Source: an uncultured Candidatus Saccharibacteria bacterium
Lineage (GTDB): Bacteria > Patescibacteriota > Saccharimonadia > Saccharimonadales > Saccharimonadaceae
Length of the DNA: 64,000 nucleotides
Direction of reading: 5' to 3'
Assembly: GCA_937981355.1 (NCBI GenBank)
Contig: CALJPD010000011.1
Location: forward strand, 62,001-126,000
The stretch's first letter is position 1, and every line of letters begins with the position of its first letter. Positions 1 through 8,334 of the stretch are shown piece by piece. Under the pieces are notes generated by a model. That model did no database searches. It was not told where the DNA came from and was given only the letters and a program-made list of their open reading frames with translations. A program made the translations under genes and the position numbers.

Positions 1-293
1 TTACAGTGAGCAATGAGCTGGCTCAGCTCATCTCTTGCCTGCAGATTCTGCTGCTTGAGCCGATCCATAGCACGCACGATGGCCTTACCCAGGTCTGGGT
101 CGCCATCTGCAATATCAAAGCAATTTTTCCAGAGCTCACTATACGTCCAAGCCGTCATCGCTATCCTGCGGCGCAACTCGGCCGCTCGCGGGCAGCCATA
201 GCACTGCTTGGGGATATAAGAAGCCGCAGATATCTCTGGCTCATCAAGCCCCTCCACAATACCATAAAATTCTCGTTCTTTGTCTGATGCCAT
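1..293 (-). CDS. Partial CxxCP hypothetical protein, 3' end beyond window
   Basis: Reading from an ATG at 293 gives 97 residues with no stop before base 1, so the C-terminus is outside the window. A CYGCP motif follows IPKQ near residue 30, then a helical, charged stretch. The segment IPKQCYGCP...TAW matches IPEKCRKCP...TAW in the gene just upstream (342-911), so the two look like tandem paralogues. I do not recognise the family. Two closely spaced cysteines could bind a metal, but only one pair is visible. Confidence 0.6.
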   Translation of the reverse strand, partial: MASDKEREFYGIVEGLDEPEISAASYIPKQCYGCPRAAELRRRIAMTAWTYSELWKNCFDIADGDPDLGKAIVRAMDRLKQQNLQARDELSQLIAHC

Positions 294-341
294 CAGTGTT
301 TTGCATATCCCTCTGTAGTTATTTATTGGCAAAATAGGCTG

Positions 342-911
342 CTATTGGTCGGAGGTGTCTAATTCAGATAAGTCCTGCTCATCTCCGCCAGTACGATGGA
401 CTATCGCTGCTTCGTTACTCTCTCCGTCAGGCATAGTGTGTGAGCCGCACACCCTCGCAACTGTTTTCCCATCTAGACTTATGCATTTTATAATTCCAGG
501 GCAGCCTGCTGTTTGCTTTTTTATGCCTGGCAGCAGCTGATTGAGTGCGGCATCCCCTATAGCAAGCTTTATCCTTGCAAACTCCCTATACTTAGTTTGT
601 GCCTCTTTTAGTCGCTCCGGGTCTCCTAGGATCTGCTTTATCTCTTCCTCAGGTATGCCTTGCGCTCGCAGCCATGTTGTAATATTGTCTGCTGTCTCCA
701 GTGCTGTACGTTCCAGCGCTTCCTTCTGCGCCCATGCCGTTTTGGGCGCTTCTATTATTCCTGCCAGGAGCGGGCACTTTCGACATTTTTCAGGAATATC
801 ACTATCAAGATCAGGGGCAGCCCTCAGCCAATCAACAATATCATTAAACTTATCATCAAGCTGCTCTGTCACAATATCAGGTAGTGTAGCGATTTTTTGC
901 CCTGTTGTCAA
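342..911 (-). CDS. Hypothetical CxxCP protein, TTG start
   Basis: 189-residue soluble protein, mostly charged helix, with CRKCP near residue 43 and a second pair, CPGIIKC, near residues 137-143; the four cysteines could form a zinc site (inference). The start is TTG: an in-frame stop lies upstream and no ATG is available. The TTG overlaps the stop of a 19-codon ORF (908-967) that has a purine-rich site in front of its ATG. Either translation is coupled, or one missing T hides a longer N-terminus. It is paralogous to the partial gene downstream. Family not recognised. Confidence 0.55.
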   Translation of the reverse strand: MTTGQKIATLPDIVTEQLDDKFNDIVDWLRAAPDLDSDIPEKCRKCPLLAGIIEAPKTAWAQKEALERTALETADNITTWLRAQGIPEEEIKQILGDPERLKEAQTKYREFARIKLAIGDAALNQLLPGIKKQTAGCPGIIKCISLDGKTVARVCGSHTMPDGESNEAAIVHRTGGDEQDLSELDTSDQ

Positions 912-967
912 TCTGAGTAAATTTGAGCTGCCAAAACTCTAGCAGCTCTCACACCTCTCGTTGTCAT
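908..967 (-). CDS. 19-codon leader ORF overlapping the next start
   Basis: ATG at 967 is preceded by AAGGAAGAGG and encodes 19 residues (MTTRGVRAAR...), ending in a TGA that overlaps the TTG start of the 189-residue gene (TTGA). It could be a coupled leader peptide. Alternatively, adding one T to the TT at the overlap would fuse both frames into a single ORF starting at this better ATG. The sequence alone does not decide. Confidence 0.35.
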   Translation of the reverse strand: MTTRGVRAARVLAAQIYSD

Positions 968-995
968 CACCTCTTCCTTGGAACATTGATAAAGA

Positions 996-1018
996 TGAAT
1001 ATTATTCGTGAGTATTCA
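996..1018. repeat. Dispersed inverted repeat TGAAYAT-N9-ATRTTCA, copy A
   Basis: TGAATAT, 9 bp, GTATTCA. One base of the right arm departs from the consensus. It lies in the 242-bp gap between the LssY_C gene and the CxxCP gene, about 85 bp before the latter's start. Same arm sequence and spacing as the copies at 19864, 35617, 36536 and 52390. Confidence 0.6.
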
Positions 1019-1153
1019 AATCCTATCTCTGAGGTCAGGAATAATTATTACAGTCGATAGCAGCTCCATCAGATGAAGTAGCCTATCCTCTCTCACCATA
1101 CCAGAGTAGAAACGGCGCAACAGTACCGGGTATAACCTACAAATTTGCGACCA

Positions 1154-2584
1154 TTACTTCCCACTGCGTGCCCGCGTGAAGCGCCGGGCAGCGTCGGTGG
1201 AGAACATGAGCACGATGATGATGTTGATACCAATGAAGAGCAACGTGCCAGCAGCCGACCATGTGACCCTGCCGATAGTTAGCCCAAATGAACTAATCAC
1301 CGCTGCAAGGCTAGCAATGCTCATCAGTAAAATACGCGAGCGGTCGCTGCCGCGGAAGGTTAGCCCCGCAAGAAAAATCACGATGCCAATCCACGTTGTA
1401 GATACAATGGCTGAGATAGTCGCCACGATATGCGTCGCACTCTCAATACTCTGCAGCGGCAGGCCACTCTCGTGAAAAATCCGCACGACTTCCATACGCA
1501 AGTGGCCAAAATTGAGAATCTCGAAGAAGGTACTCATCGTGGCCACAGCAATCGCCAGGCCAATCATAATAATCCCAAGGGCGATCTGTGGTGGGCGGCG
1601 GCTCAAAAATTGCGACATGAGAGTAGCGTGCTCATCGGGCATGGTCTCGTGCGTCGTTGCATCGAGGATTAGATCGGAGGGTGCGTCTTCATCTTCGCTT
1701 GCCTTGGCACGGACGCGGCCAAGCTCAATAACGGGCAGGTCGCCATCGGTGATAATGTTGTCTCCACCCCCGTTGCGCGAGTGGTAGCCCGTTGAGAAAT
1801 CCTCCAGCACCGTCAGCTCAATCGAACGAAGCGCACGCGTGACTGTCTTGACGACGTAGTCGCGCTCAATGTCGGTATTTTCGTCGATCTTGTGCGTCAC
1901 TTGCAGGGTAAAGATTGATAGCCCCACACTCTTGTCGTACGTACCAGCTGCGAGCCAGTCGACCTGATGCCCACCGGGCAGCAACCACCCCTGGGGGCAG
2001 CGCCAAAAGCGCACGTGGTGACGCTTGCCCGGGTTGCCATCAATCTCCTGCTGGTAGGCAAAATCCTGCTGCCTGCCAAATAGCACTAGAGGTGAGACTG
2101 GTGCATTAGGATAGCTGCGACGGGTTAATGTGGCGAGGATAATCCGCCACGACGAGCGCACCGTCACGTCATCAGCCAGCACCCAGCCAGCGGCCGTCAT
2201 GGCACGGTGGAGCTGAGCTTCGCTGCCACGAAAGGCGAGATTGACTGGGTCGCCAAGGAGACCATCTGGGGTGCGCGTCCGGCCAATGAAATAATTAGGC
2301 ACATAAATACTACTCAAGATGCGGTGCAAGCGTGGCAACGCAAAATACGCCGTAATCACCCACACCACAGCAAAGAACCCCACCAACCACCAGCCACCAG
2401 TGTGCCAACCCTCGCGCCACACCAGCCACACAAACCAAAACGATGCCACCCCCGCAAAAATAAAGAACCCTTGATCGACCAACGCCGTGGGCGACCACAC
2501 TGGCCGGCGCAGCGCCAGGGATGAGCGCTGCTTATGCTCGGCAGCACCTGGCTCAGCGGCAGTACGCGTGGCTGGCTTACTCAT
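1154..2584 (-). CDS. LssY C-terminal-domain membrane protein
   Basis: 476 residues. Two hydrophobic helices lie near the N-terminus (roughly 32-55 and 60-82). Next comes a cytoplasmic-looking domain with GSEAQLHRAMTAAGW, RSSWRIIL and RHHVRFWR, the pattern of the LssY C-terminal family. Three to four hydrophobic helices follow in the last 150 residues. Family function is unsettled; a membrane lipid role is often suggested. The ATG overlaps the TGA of the guanylate kinase gene (ATGA), so translation is probably coupled. Residues about 265-300 look like a flexible charged insert. Confidence 0.7.
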   Translation of the reverse strand: MSKPATRTAAEPGAAEHKQRSSLALRRPVWSPTALVDQGFFIFAGVASFWFVWLVWREGWHTGGWWLVGFFAVVWVITAYFALPRLHRILSSIYVPNYFIGRTRTPDGLLGDPVNLAFRGSEAQLHRAMTAAGWVLADDVTVRSSWRIILATLTRRSYPNAPVSPLVLFGRQQDFAYQQEIDGNPGKRHHVRFWRCPQGWLLPGGHQVDWLAAGTYDKSVGLSIFTLQVTHKIDENTDIERDYVVKTVTRALRSIELTVLEDFSTGYHSRNGGGDNIITDGDLPVIELGRVRAKASEDEDAPSDLILDATTHETMPDEHATLMSQFLSRRPPQIALGIIMIGLAIAVATMSTFFEILNFGHLRMEVVRIFHESGLPLQSIESATHIVATISAIVSTTWIGIVIFLAGLTFRGSDRSRILLMSIASLAAVISSFGLTIGRVTWSAAGTLLFIGINIIIVLMFSTDAARRFTRARSGK

Positions 2585-3312
2585 ACATGCTCCGGGTGCT
2601 CGCGCAAGAGGCTATCGAGCAAGTCTCGCGCCGCCAAGCGAGCTTCGTCATCCTTGCGATTATACACATCTGGCTTGGAGGCAATCGCCCGCACAATGCG
2701 CGCCGTCTCGTCGATATCATCGTTGATGACGAAGTGGTAGTATGGGACTTCGAGTGCGTGAGTAATTTCGCGGATTGCACTGGTATAGCGCTTGGGCCAC
2801 TCACGATCAAACTCCGCCTGCGAGGTATAGCGCACACTGAGGCGCCGCTGCCACTCTTGGAAGTTCGGTGGCAAGAGGAATATCGCGACCACGCCTGGGG
2901 AGAGCTTCTTGTACTCATCAACACCCTGCACATCAATATCCGTGACCGCAATCTTACCTGCATCGCGAATATCCTGAATCTGCCTGACCCCTGTACCATA
3001 GAGTGTTCCATGGACAAACTTTGCCTCTACAAAGGCACGGCTCTGCAACAGCTCTGCGGCAGTTGCTTCATCGATATAATGATAGTCGACCCCCTTTTGC
3101 TCCCACGTACCTTTGTTTTGGCGAGGCTGACGGGTGGTGTACGAGACGATATCGGCAAACTCGGTGCTCGTGAGCAACCGCTGCTTAGTCGTATCCTTGC
3201 CTGCCCCAGAGATACCAACGAGTAGCACTATCCTTGTGTCACACACAAGCTGGCGCACTGCCTCGGTTGGCTGATACTGTTCGATAAGTGATTGAAGATT
3301 CGTCATAGTCAT
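2581..3312 (-). CDS. gmk: Guanylate kinase-like protein
   Basis: Would phosphorylate GMP to GDP with ATP. The P-loop reads GISGAGKDT, where Asp replaces the usual Ser of GAGKST, which is unusual. The GMP-site signature YTTRQPR...GVDYHYID is present, as is a DIDVQG motif. At about 243 residues it is somewhat longer than typical Gmk, with extra C-terminal helix. I place the start at the ATG at 3312 rather than 3333, because a TATCAT box lies just upstream and the first seven extra residues are not family-like. It forms an operon with the LssY_C gene. Given the altered P-loop it may be a Gmk paralogue rather than the only enzyme. Confidence 0.75.
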   Translation of the reverse strand: MTMTNLQSLIEQYQPTEAVRQLVCDTRIVLLVGISGAGKDTTKQRLLTSTEFADIVSYTTRQPRQNKGTWEQKGVDYHYIDEATAAELLQSRAFVEAKFVHGTLYGTGVRQIQDIRDAGKIAVTDIDVQGVDEYKKLSPGVVAIFLLPPNFQEWQRRLSVRYTSQAEFDREWPKRYTSAIREITHALEVPYYHFVINDDIDETARIVRAIASKPDVYNRKDDEARLAARDLLDSLLREHPEHV

Positions 3313-3362
3313 ATCATATTTATGATAGCACACAATAGGTGAGACGATTACACGCCTTGCGA

Positions 3363-4322
3363 CTAATCTCGCTTGAGCATTACTGTAAAGGCTTCGCTGG
3401 GGATGTCGACTTTACCAAAGCGTTTCATGCGTTTCTTGCCGCGAGCTTGCTTGGCGAGGAGCTTCTTCTTGCGGCTCACATCACCGCCGTAGAGATAGCC
3501 AGTGACATCTTTGCGGTAGGCACCAATATTTTCGCGGGCAATAAACTTCCCACCAATCGCCGCCTGCAGTGCCACCTCAAAGCTCTGGCGCGGCACGACA
3601 TCCTTGAGCTTCTTCACCACCTCGCGCCCCAGCCGCTGCGACTCCGAGCGGTGACACATAACGCTGAGCGCATCAACCATCTCGCCCGCCACGTAGAAAT
3701 CCACGCGCACCAAATCCTCTGCTTGGTAGCCCCGTAGTTCATAATTAAACGACCCATAGCCACTGGTCACCGACTTGAGTTGGTCATAAAAATCCGTCAG
3801 GAGATTTGCCAGTGGTGCCGCAAAGGAGATGAGGGCACGCTCGTCGATGTAGCTGAGGTTCTTTTGCCGGCCGCGTTTACTAACGATGAGCTGGATCACC
3901 GCGCCGATGTAATCTTGAGGCACAACGATCTCACCATCAATCCACGGCTCGCGAATCTCCTTGATCTGGGCTGGGTCGGGCAATTCGCTAGCAGACTTGA
4001 TATCTAGCTCATCACCGTTGGTTAGGCTGACTTGATAATCAGTACTCGGATTGGTAACGATGAGGTCTAGATTATACTCACGCTCGAGCCGCTCGCGAAT
4101 GATATCCATATGCAAGAGGCCAAGGAAGCCAATCCGCACGCCATAACCCAGCACTGGCGAGTTCTCTGGCTCGAACTGCAGCGCACTATCGCTCAGGCTC
4201 AGCCGCTCAATCGCCTCCTTCAGGTCATTGTAATCTTCGTTGGACACCGGGAAAAAGCCCGCATAGACGAAGGGCTTGACCTCTTTGTAGCCAGGGAGGG
4301 GCTGGACGGTTATCGCTGTCAT
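3363..4322 (-). CDS. lepA: Elongation factor 4 (LepA), C-terminal half as separate ORF
   Basis: 319 residues beginning MTAITVQPLPGYKEVKPFVYAG and aligning with EF4 from the start of domain III to the end. It includes GFLGLLHMDIIRERLEREY, the domain V region and the EF4-specific C-terminal domain (DVSRKKKLLAKQARGKKRMK). The GTPase and domain II half is encoded 8 kb upstream at 12339-13310. The two meet in the short linker between domain II and domain III, so both pieces are structurally complete. It has its own promoter: TATAAT ends 7 nt before the ATG, predicting a leaderless mRNA. EF4 acts on ribosomes (back-translocation, 30S biogenesis). Whether the halves assemble is inference. Confidence 0.9.
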   Translation of the reverse strand: MTAITVQPLPGYKEVKPFVYAGFFPVSNEDYNDLKEAIERLSLSDSALQFEPENSPVLGYGVRIGFLGLLHMDIIRERLEREYNLDLIVTNPSTDYQVSLTNGDELDIKSASELPDPAQIKEIREPWIDGEIVVPQDYIGAVIQLIVSKRGRQKNLSYIDERALISFAAPLANLLTDFYDQLKSVTSGYGSFNYELRGYQAEDLVRVDFYVAGEMVDALSVMCHRSESQRLGREVVKKLKDVVPRQSFEVALQAAIGGKFIARENIGAYRKDVTGYLYGGDVSRKKKLLAKQARGKKRMKRFGKVDIPSEAFTVMLKRD

Positions 4323-4335
4323 GTTTGATATTATA
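4311..4335 (-). promoter_or_regulatory. Promoter of lepA C-terminal half
   Basis: On the minus strand CTATAATATC lies directly before the ATG at 4322, with TATAAT ending 7 nt upstream. Transcription would start at or next to the ATG. This explains how a gene half with no native start can be expressed. Confidence 0.6.
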
Positions 4336-4358
4336 GCAAGTTTTGCGACAGAGGAGAA

Positions 4359-4538
4359 TTACCCTTCTTGCGAGAAACCCTTATGCTCTGCAGATGGATT
4401 AAGACGCTTTTCGCGGTGGTGCTGAATCTGCGAGAACTGCTTAGGCGAGAGGCAAAACACTGGCCTATAGCCATCAATCACCCTATACTTTTTTATCACA
4501 ATTCCAAGCTTTTTTGCAGCATACTGCACACTATACAT
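4359..4538 (-). CDS. Small HTH-like protein (59 aa)
   Basis: An intact 59-residue ORF, too short for most gene callers. It begins MYSVQYAAKKLGI and continues through GYRPVFCLSPKQFSQI to a basic tail. The YAAKKLGI segment resembles the first helices of MerR/excisionase-type winged helix proteins, but the match is weak. AAGAAG lies 7 nt before the ATG. It sits immediately upstream of the lepA C-terminal half, at the edge of the 8-kb block that separates the two lepA pieces. A DNA-binding role is inference. Confidence 0.5.
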   Translation of the reverse strand: MYSVQYAAKKLGIVIKKYRVIDGYRPVFCLSPKQFSQIQHHREKRLNPSAEHKGFSQEG

Positions 4539-4625
4539 TCAGACACTTCTTAAGTTGTGCGACTAATCGTAGCATTCTGTCACATGGAAGTTCAGGAAGT
4601 ATTCTTGCAAGTGAGGATGAGGGTA

Positions 4626-6566
4626 TTAGCGAACGAGATGGCTTTTACTTGAGACATCATATGTGTTGAAGAATGTTTCATCGCGGGGTACCGAGACTTT
4701 CGGCAGTGTCGGCTGCTGAGCACGAATATAGCCATAAAGCGTTGGCCTATTTGTCGTTGATCCGCCACTATGATCATCAATAACGATGGCGGGTTTTGCA
4801 CCAGCCGCCTCGGCTACCTTTGATACGTAATCTACAATAGCATTATAAAACTCGCCAACATCTATTTTGTGGATATAGTTCTCTGTTGGATTAAGTCCAC
4901 GTACTAATAGCACGTCATCTCCCGTTTGACTATCATGTGTTTCGATAAGCATTGCTGCACCAACGATCCGCTCATTTTTCTTGCCAGGTCGTGCTTTAAT
5001 CATAAGCGAAGTAAAGTTCGGAAAATCTTCCGCTAATGAATCGTATTTATCAGCCCAGCATGCATCGGCAATTTGTCCCGACATCTCCATCAGTATGCCT
5101 CTTGTTGGAATAAACTGTAGAGTAGTCGTGCCGAGTCGTTCGGCTTTTTGCTGGTGCAGATTCATTGCCTCTTCAAGAGCACGGGTACTGTTCATCTGTT
5201 TAAACTTATTTGCTTGCTTCTTATCGCTAAAATACTGGCCATATACTTCTTGATTAACAATATGCTCTATAAACTCACGCATACTTGCTAGTGATTCAAT
5301 CGACGGCTGGACACTCAGACCGGCCATCTCACGACGTTGATTTGGCTGTTTGCGCATCGCCCAGGCGTAAACTAGTCGACGCATCGACTGATGTAAGCTC
5401 TTATACGGTTGTAGCTCTTGAAACCCTCGCGTAAAGTCAGCCGGGGAATCCATTACAAAGCGGGTCGTATCAGCAAAATCTCCTTGTTGAACTTGCTCGA
5501 CATACTTCCGGAGAGCATCCTTGCGACGCTTAAGATTGCTGACCTTGATATTTGCTTTTGGATCATTATTGTCAGTAGTATCAATACGATATTGTAAATC
5601 TTCTAGTTCAACAGAGATATCAGCGCGCAACTCATCGATTGCTTGACGCATACCGCCACCTTGAGGGCCCGTTAGGGCGCGAGCGTGCATAATGTCATTT
5701 CGTAATACATCATAGCGTTCAATAACGTCTGGAGTCCAACCTATACGTTCTTTCTTACCAGCAACGGTTGCTATATTGTAAACATCACTTGGCTGATAGA
5801 ATTCCTTCATGACAGCAATGCGACCGTCTTCGGCTGCTTGGTTGTGATAACGAATCTTTTCCTGTAACCCTGCATCACTATTGCCACCCCAACGAGAACC
5901 TTTATAGCCCGTTAATGTCATGAGAACATCACGTAAAACTGGCGATTCCTCAAGCTGTTTTGTATAAACCTCATCAAGCTCTGCCGCCTGAAAAGCTTGT
6001 CGAAATGTTTCAATCACACTCCGTAACTCAGTAATACCAGCCTCTCCTGCTGATGTAACACCAAGCTGACGTACTGTATCCGGGATATTACCATCAAGCA
6101 TCTCTTGAAGTAGTTTCACCCGTGAAACTGTTGCTGAACCAAAGAATTCTTCTGCTCGCACCATAGAATCAGGACGCTTGTCTCCCATAAGTTCGCCACA
6201 CCGAGCAAATGTCTCATCAGAAACGTCTGATTCGAGAAGCACTTCATAGCGATCAGCCAACCCAACAGCAAATCTCTGTTGATCAACAGCCATGCTATCA
6301 AGCATTGTAAAGACCATATCGGCTGAACCATGGTCAATAAGTGCAAGCGAGACGGTTGTGCGATCAACACTAGGGTTGTTCTTTATAATACGCTCAAGAT
6401 CATCCTCATTTAGCCCTTTATGCCGAGCAATATAACTTACCACTTTTGTAATATCAATACTATTCCATCTATCTTCTTGCGGGCTATTTATTGCCATAAG
6501 TACGTCATCAACATCGCCATAATCTATCATATGACACAGCACACTATCTACATCAGCAATCTGCAC
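4626..6566 (-). CDS. Large hypothetical protein, main part of a frameshifted gene
   Basis: 646 residues read from a GTG, but this is probably the downstream part of a gene that begins at 7108. The frame is open back to a G5 tract at 6589-6593, and one extra G there would join it to the 174-residue ORF, giving about 829 residues. The N-terminal third has helical repeat-like units (GLNEDDLERII; similar units end the upstream ORF). The middle is coiled, with conserved-looking GYKGSRWGG. The last 200 residues form an alpha/beta domain with GILMEMSGQIADACW and VIDDHSGGS. No signal peptide or membrane segment. Family not recognised. Confidence 0.65.
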   Translation of the reverse strand: MQIADVDSVLCHMIDYGDVDDVLMAINSPQEDRWNSIDITKVVSYIARHKGLNEDDLERIIKNNPSVDRTTVSLALIDHGSADMVFTMLDSMAVDQQRFAVGLADRYEVLLESDVSDETFARCGELMGDKRPDSMVRAEEFFGSATVSRVKLLQEMLDGNIPDTVRQLGVTSAGEAGITELRSVIETFRQAFQAAELDEVYTKQLEESPVLRDVLMTLTGYKGSRWGGNSDAGLQEKIRYHNQAAEDGRIAVMKEFYQPSDVYNIATVAGKKERIGWTPDVIERYDVLRNDIMHARALTGPQGGGMRQAIDELRADISVELEDLQYRIDTTDNNDPKANIKVSNLKRRKDALRKYVEQVQQGDFADTTRFVMDSPADFTRGFQELQPYKSLHQSMRRLVYAWAMRKQPNQRREMAGLSVQPSIESLASMREFIEHIVNQEVYGQYFSDKKQANKFKQMNSTRALEEAMNLHQQKAERLGTTTLQFIPTRGILMEMSGQIADACWADKYDSLAEDFPNFTSLMIKARPGKKNERIVGAAMLIETHDSQTGDDVLLVRGLNPTENYIHKIDVGEFYNAIVDYVSKVAEAAGAKPAIVIDDHSGGSTTNRPTLYGYIRAQQPTLPKVSVPRDETFFNTYDVSSKSHLVR

Positions 6567-6583
6567 CTCTTCTCTACGTAAAG

Positions 6584-7108
6584 CTAAGCCCCCTCCCCTG
6601 CTTCAACCATTCGGTGTGCTAATTCATCGTTTAATTCTGTAAAGTTTTCCAGGCCAACCTGAGACACCCATTTGTGACCTGCCCGTGTCATGCGCTTTGT
6701 GATATCATCATAATCAACGCCGGGGAATTGTTTGAGCCGAAAAGGCACTGCAATTGAACCAATATCACATATCTGCTGCGCAATAGTGGGGTCGAGTTGA
6801 CCAAAATACTTAAGGCCAACCAACAGCGTCACCTCATCTCCAGAGTCAAGCATTTTTTGTGCATCCTCCGTAGTCAAGTCAAGATGCGCAGTCGGCTTAG
6901 ATTGCTCTCGACAGCTGATATAATCCTGAATCTCTTCAACTGTATAACTCTTTTGTGAAGATAGCTCAGTCGCGTCAATGCTACATTTTGCTAACGCCGC
7001 CGCAATTGGAGGTGCGTCTTTTTGCGTATTATCTTCCTTGTTTGTATCGGCAGGCATATTTGACTCGTGCAATAGCGTGCGTTTTCTTACTGTCTCTCTA
7101 TTTGGCAT
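6584..7108 (-). CDS. N-terminal part of the frameshifted large protein
   Basis: 174 residues ending just past a GGGGAGGGGG tract in VEAGEGA-stop. Reading on after one added G continues as GLALRREEVQIADVDS, straight into the 646-residue ORF. Its units GLKYFGQLDPTIAQQICDIG and GLENFTELNDELAHRMVEAG are alike, and similar to units at the start of the next ORF, which supports one repeat-bearing protein. TATTAT ends 6 nt before the ATG, a leaderless-type promoter. A programmed shift, phase variation or a homopolymer sequencing error are all possible. Confidence 0.6.
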   Translation of the reverse strand: MPNRETVRKRTLLHESNMPADTNKEDNTQKDAPPIAAALAKCSIDATELSSQKSYTVEEIQDYISCREQSKPTAHLDLTTEDAQKMLDSGDEVTLLVGLKYFGQLDPTIAQQICDIGSIAVPFRLKQFPGVDYDDITKRMTRAGHKWVSQVGLENFTELNDELAHRMVEAGEGA

Positions 7109-7186
7109 GTGACAATAATAGGATAATTATAAACCAATGTCAATCAGCTGTATATGAACCATCTTATTGCTCTATAGACACAGCAC

Positions 7187-7753
7187 TTACCTTAGCGATT
7201 GAAAATCTGAGACGCTCCGCACAAAGGCCGCTTTACCCGCCGTATATGCCTCTCTGTTGTGTCGATACTGCTGTGCCAGCTCATGTTTGAGTTTGGTATA
7301 CTTCTCACGCAAGACGCAGCTACTCCGCAAGCGATCACGAAAGATAATCTTTGGCGACGGCATCGCCTCTGCCTGCTCGACATGGAGATGATATTTCTGG
7401 CGCAGTGGATCATCCACGTCGTATCCTTTGCCAAACTCCATTGTCAGTTCCGTCTCAGCATTAGTCATATTTTCGTAGCCAAGCGGGCGAAGCTTCTCTA
7501 TCAGCCGCTGCTTCGCCCGACTGTCGAGCTTTTTCACAAGGAGTAGGCTATCTATGATTGGTTTGGCTGCCAAACCCGGCACCGCCGTGCTACCAATATG
7601 CTCGATGGCGCACACCTCATCACCCAGCGCATCACTTACCCGCGCTGCCTCAGCCATGAATAACTGTTGCCACCGTTCAGCATATGGCACTACCTCTATA
7701 GGAAAGAGCTGGCCAATTTCTTCTGGTGTCATGGCGTCAAATTTACTCATCAT
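7187..7753 (-). CDS. GrpB family protein (UPF0157)
   Basis: 188 residues. The family signature EHIGSTAVPGLAAKPIID occurs near residue 50, and the lead segment LFPIEVVPYAERWQQLF is typical of GrpB proteins, which have a nucleotidyltransferase-like fold. Length matches the family. Two ATGs stand in tandem 2 nt after the stop of the S51 peptidase gene, so the two are one transcription unit. Substrate unknown in the family; a nucleotide or coenzyme role is often assumed. Confidence 0.8.
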   Translation of the reverse strand: MMSKFDAMTPEEIGQLFPIEVVPYAERWQQLFMAEAARVSDALGDEVCAIEHIGSTAVPGLAAKPIIDSLLLVKKLDSRAKQRLIEKLRPLGYENMTNAETELTMEFGKGYDVDDPLRQKYHLHVEQAEAMPSPKIIFRDRLRSSCVLREKYTKLKHELAQQYRHNREAYTAGKAAFVRSVSDFQSLR

Positions 7754-7755
7754 GG

Positions 7756-8331
7756 TTACCTCTCTATATGAACATGCTCACCTTCACGCAGTCGCACTGT
7801 TGGCACCGTAGGAAACGCCGTTGCGAGCGCATCGGCATATGCAGCAGTACGCCGCTCCGCAGAATTATCGGCATTATAGTGGACAACAACATTCATTGGT
7901 AAGATGGCCGAACCAGTATCAATCCCTTGATGACTCAAAAAATGCTGTGCAAGATAGTTCGCTCCAGCCGATGAGCCAATATAAACTTTGCCACGCAGTA
8001 GTCGTTCTACCTCTGAGAAGTCATGAAGTTCTTGCAATAGTCGGGTTGTTCTACCACCGTGAACGTAGATAATATGAGCGTGTCGAACTTGCTCAACAAA
8101 ATGGCTTTTGCTTGCCAATTCTCGTTTCGCTACAGGAAAATATTGATTATACCAGCCCGCCCAATCATCAAACTTCTGTCGCCATTCTTCATGCGGGCTA
8201 GCAAAGAACACATCAAGAATTCTAAGCTCATCTTGCCGTCCTGCAAAGAAATTTTGCAAATAGCTACCAAAGTTACCCGCCCAACGCTCTGCGCCACCGC
8301 AAAGGATATATGTCGTTTTTGTTAGCTTCAC
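7756..8331 (-). CDS. Peptidase S51 (dipeptidase E-like)
   Basis: 191 residues. Family hallmarks are YVHGGRTTRLL and the nucleophile elbow IGSSAGANYL with its serine; the catalytic His is likely in the VVHYN region. S51 enzymes are cytoplasmic Asp-dipeptidases or cyanophycinases. The start is GTG at 8331. It lies 3 nt after the position where the upstream SDR would stop if its frameshift were repaired, which argues for an SDR-S51-GrpB operon. Confidence 0.75.
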   Translation of the reverse strand: MKLTKTTYILCGGAERWAGNFGSYLQNFFAGRQDELRILDVFFASPHEEWRQKFDDWAGWYNQYFPVAKRELASKSHFVEQVRHAHIIYVHGGRTTRLLQELHDFSEVERLLRGKVYIGSSAGANYLAQHFLSHQGIDTGSAILPMNVVVHYNADNSAERRTAAYADALATAFPTVPTVRLREGEHVHIER

Positions 8332-8334
8332 TTC

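Noticed and set aside
2521..3225. 234-codon plus-strand ORF opposite guanylate kinase
   Set aside because: Mirror ORF of a well-supported gene; no motif, no promoter or ribosome site.
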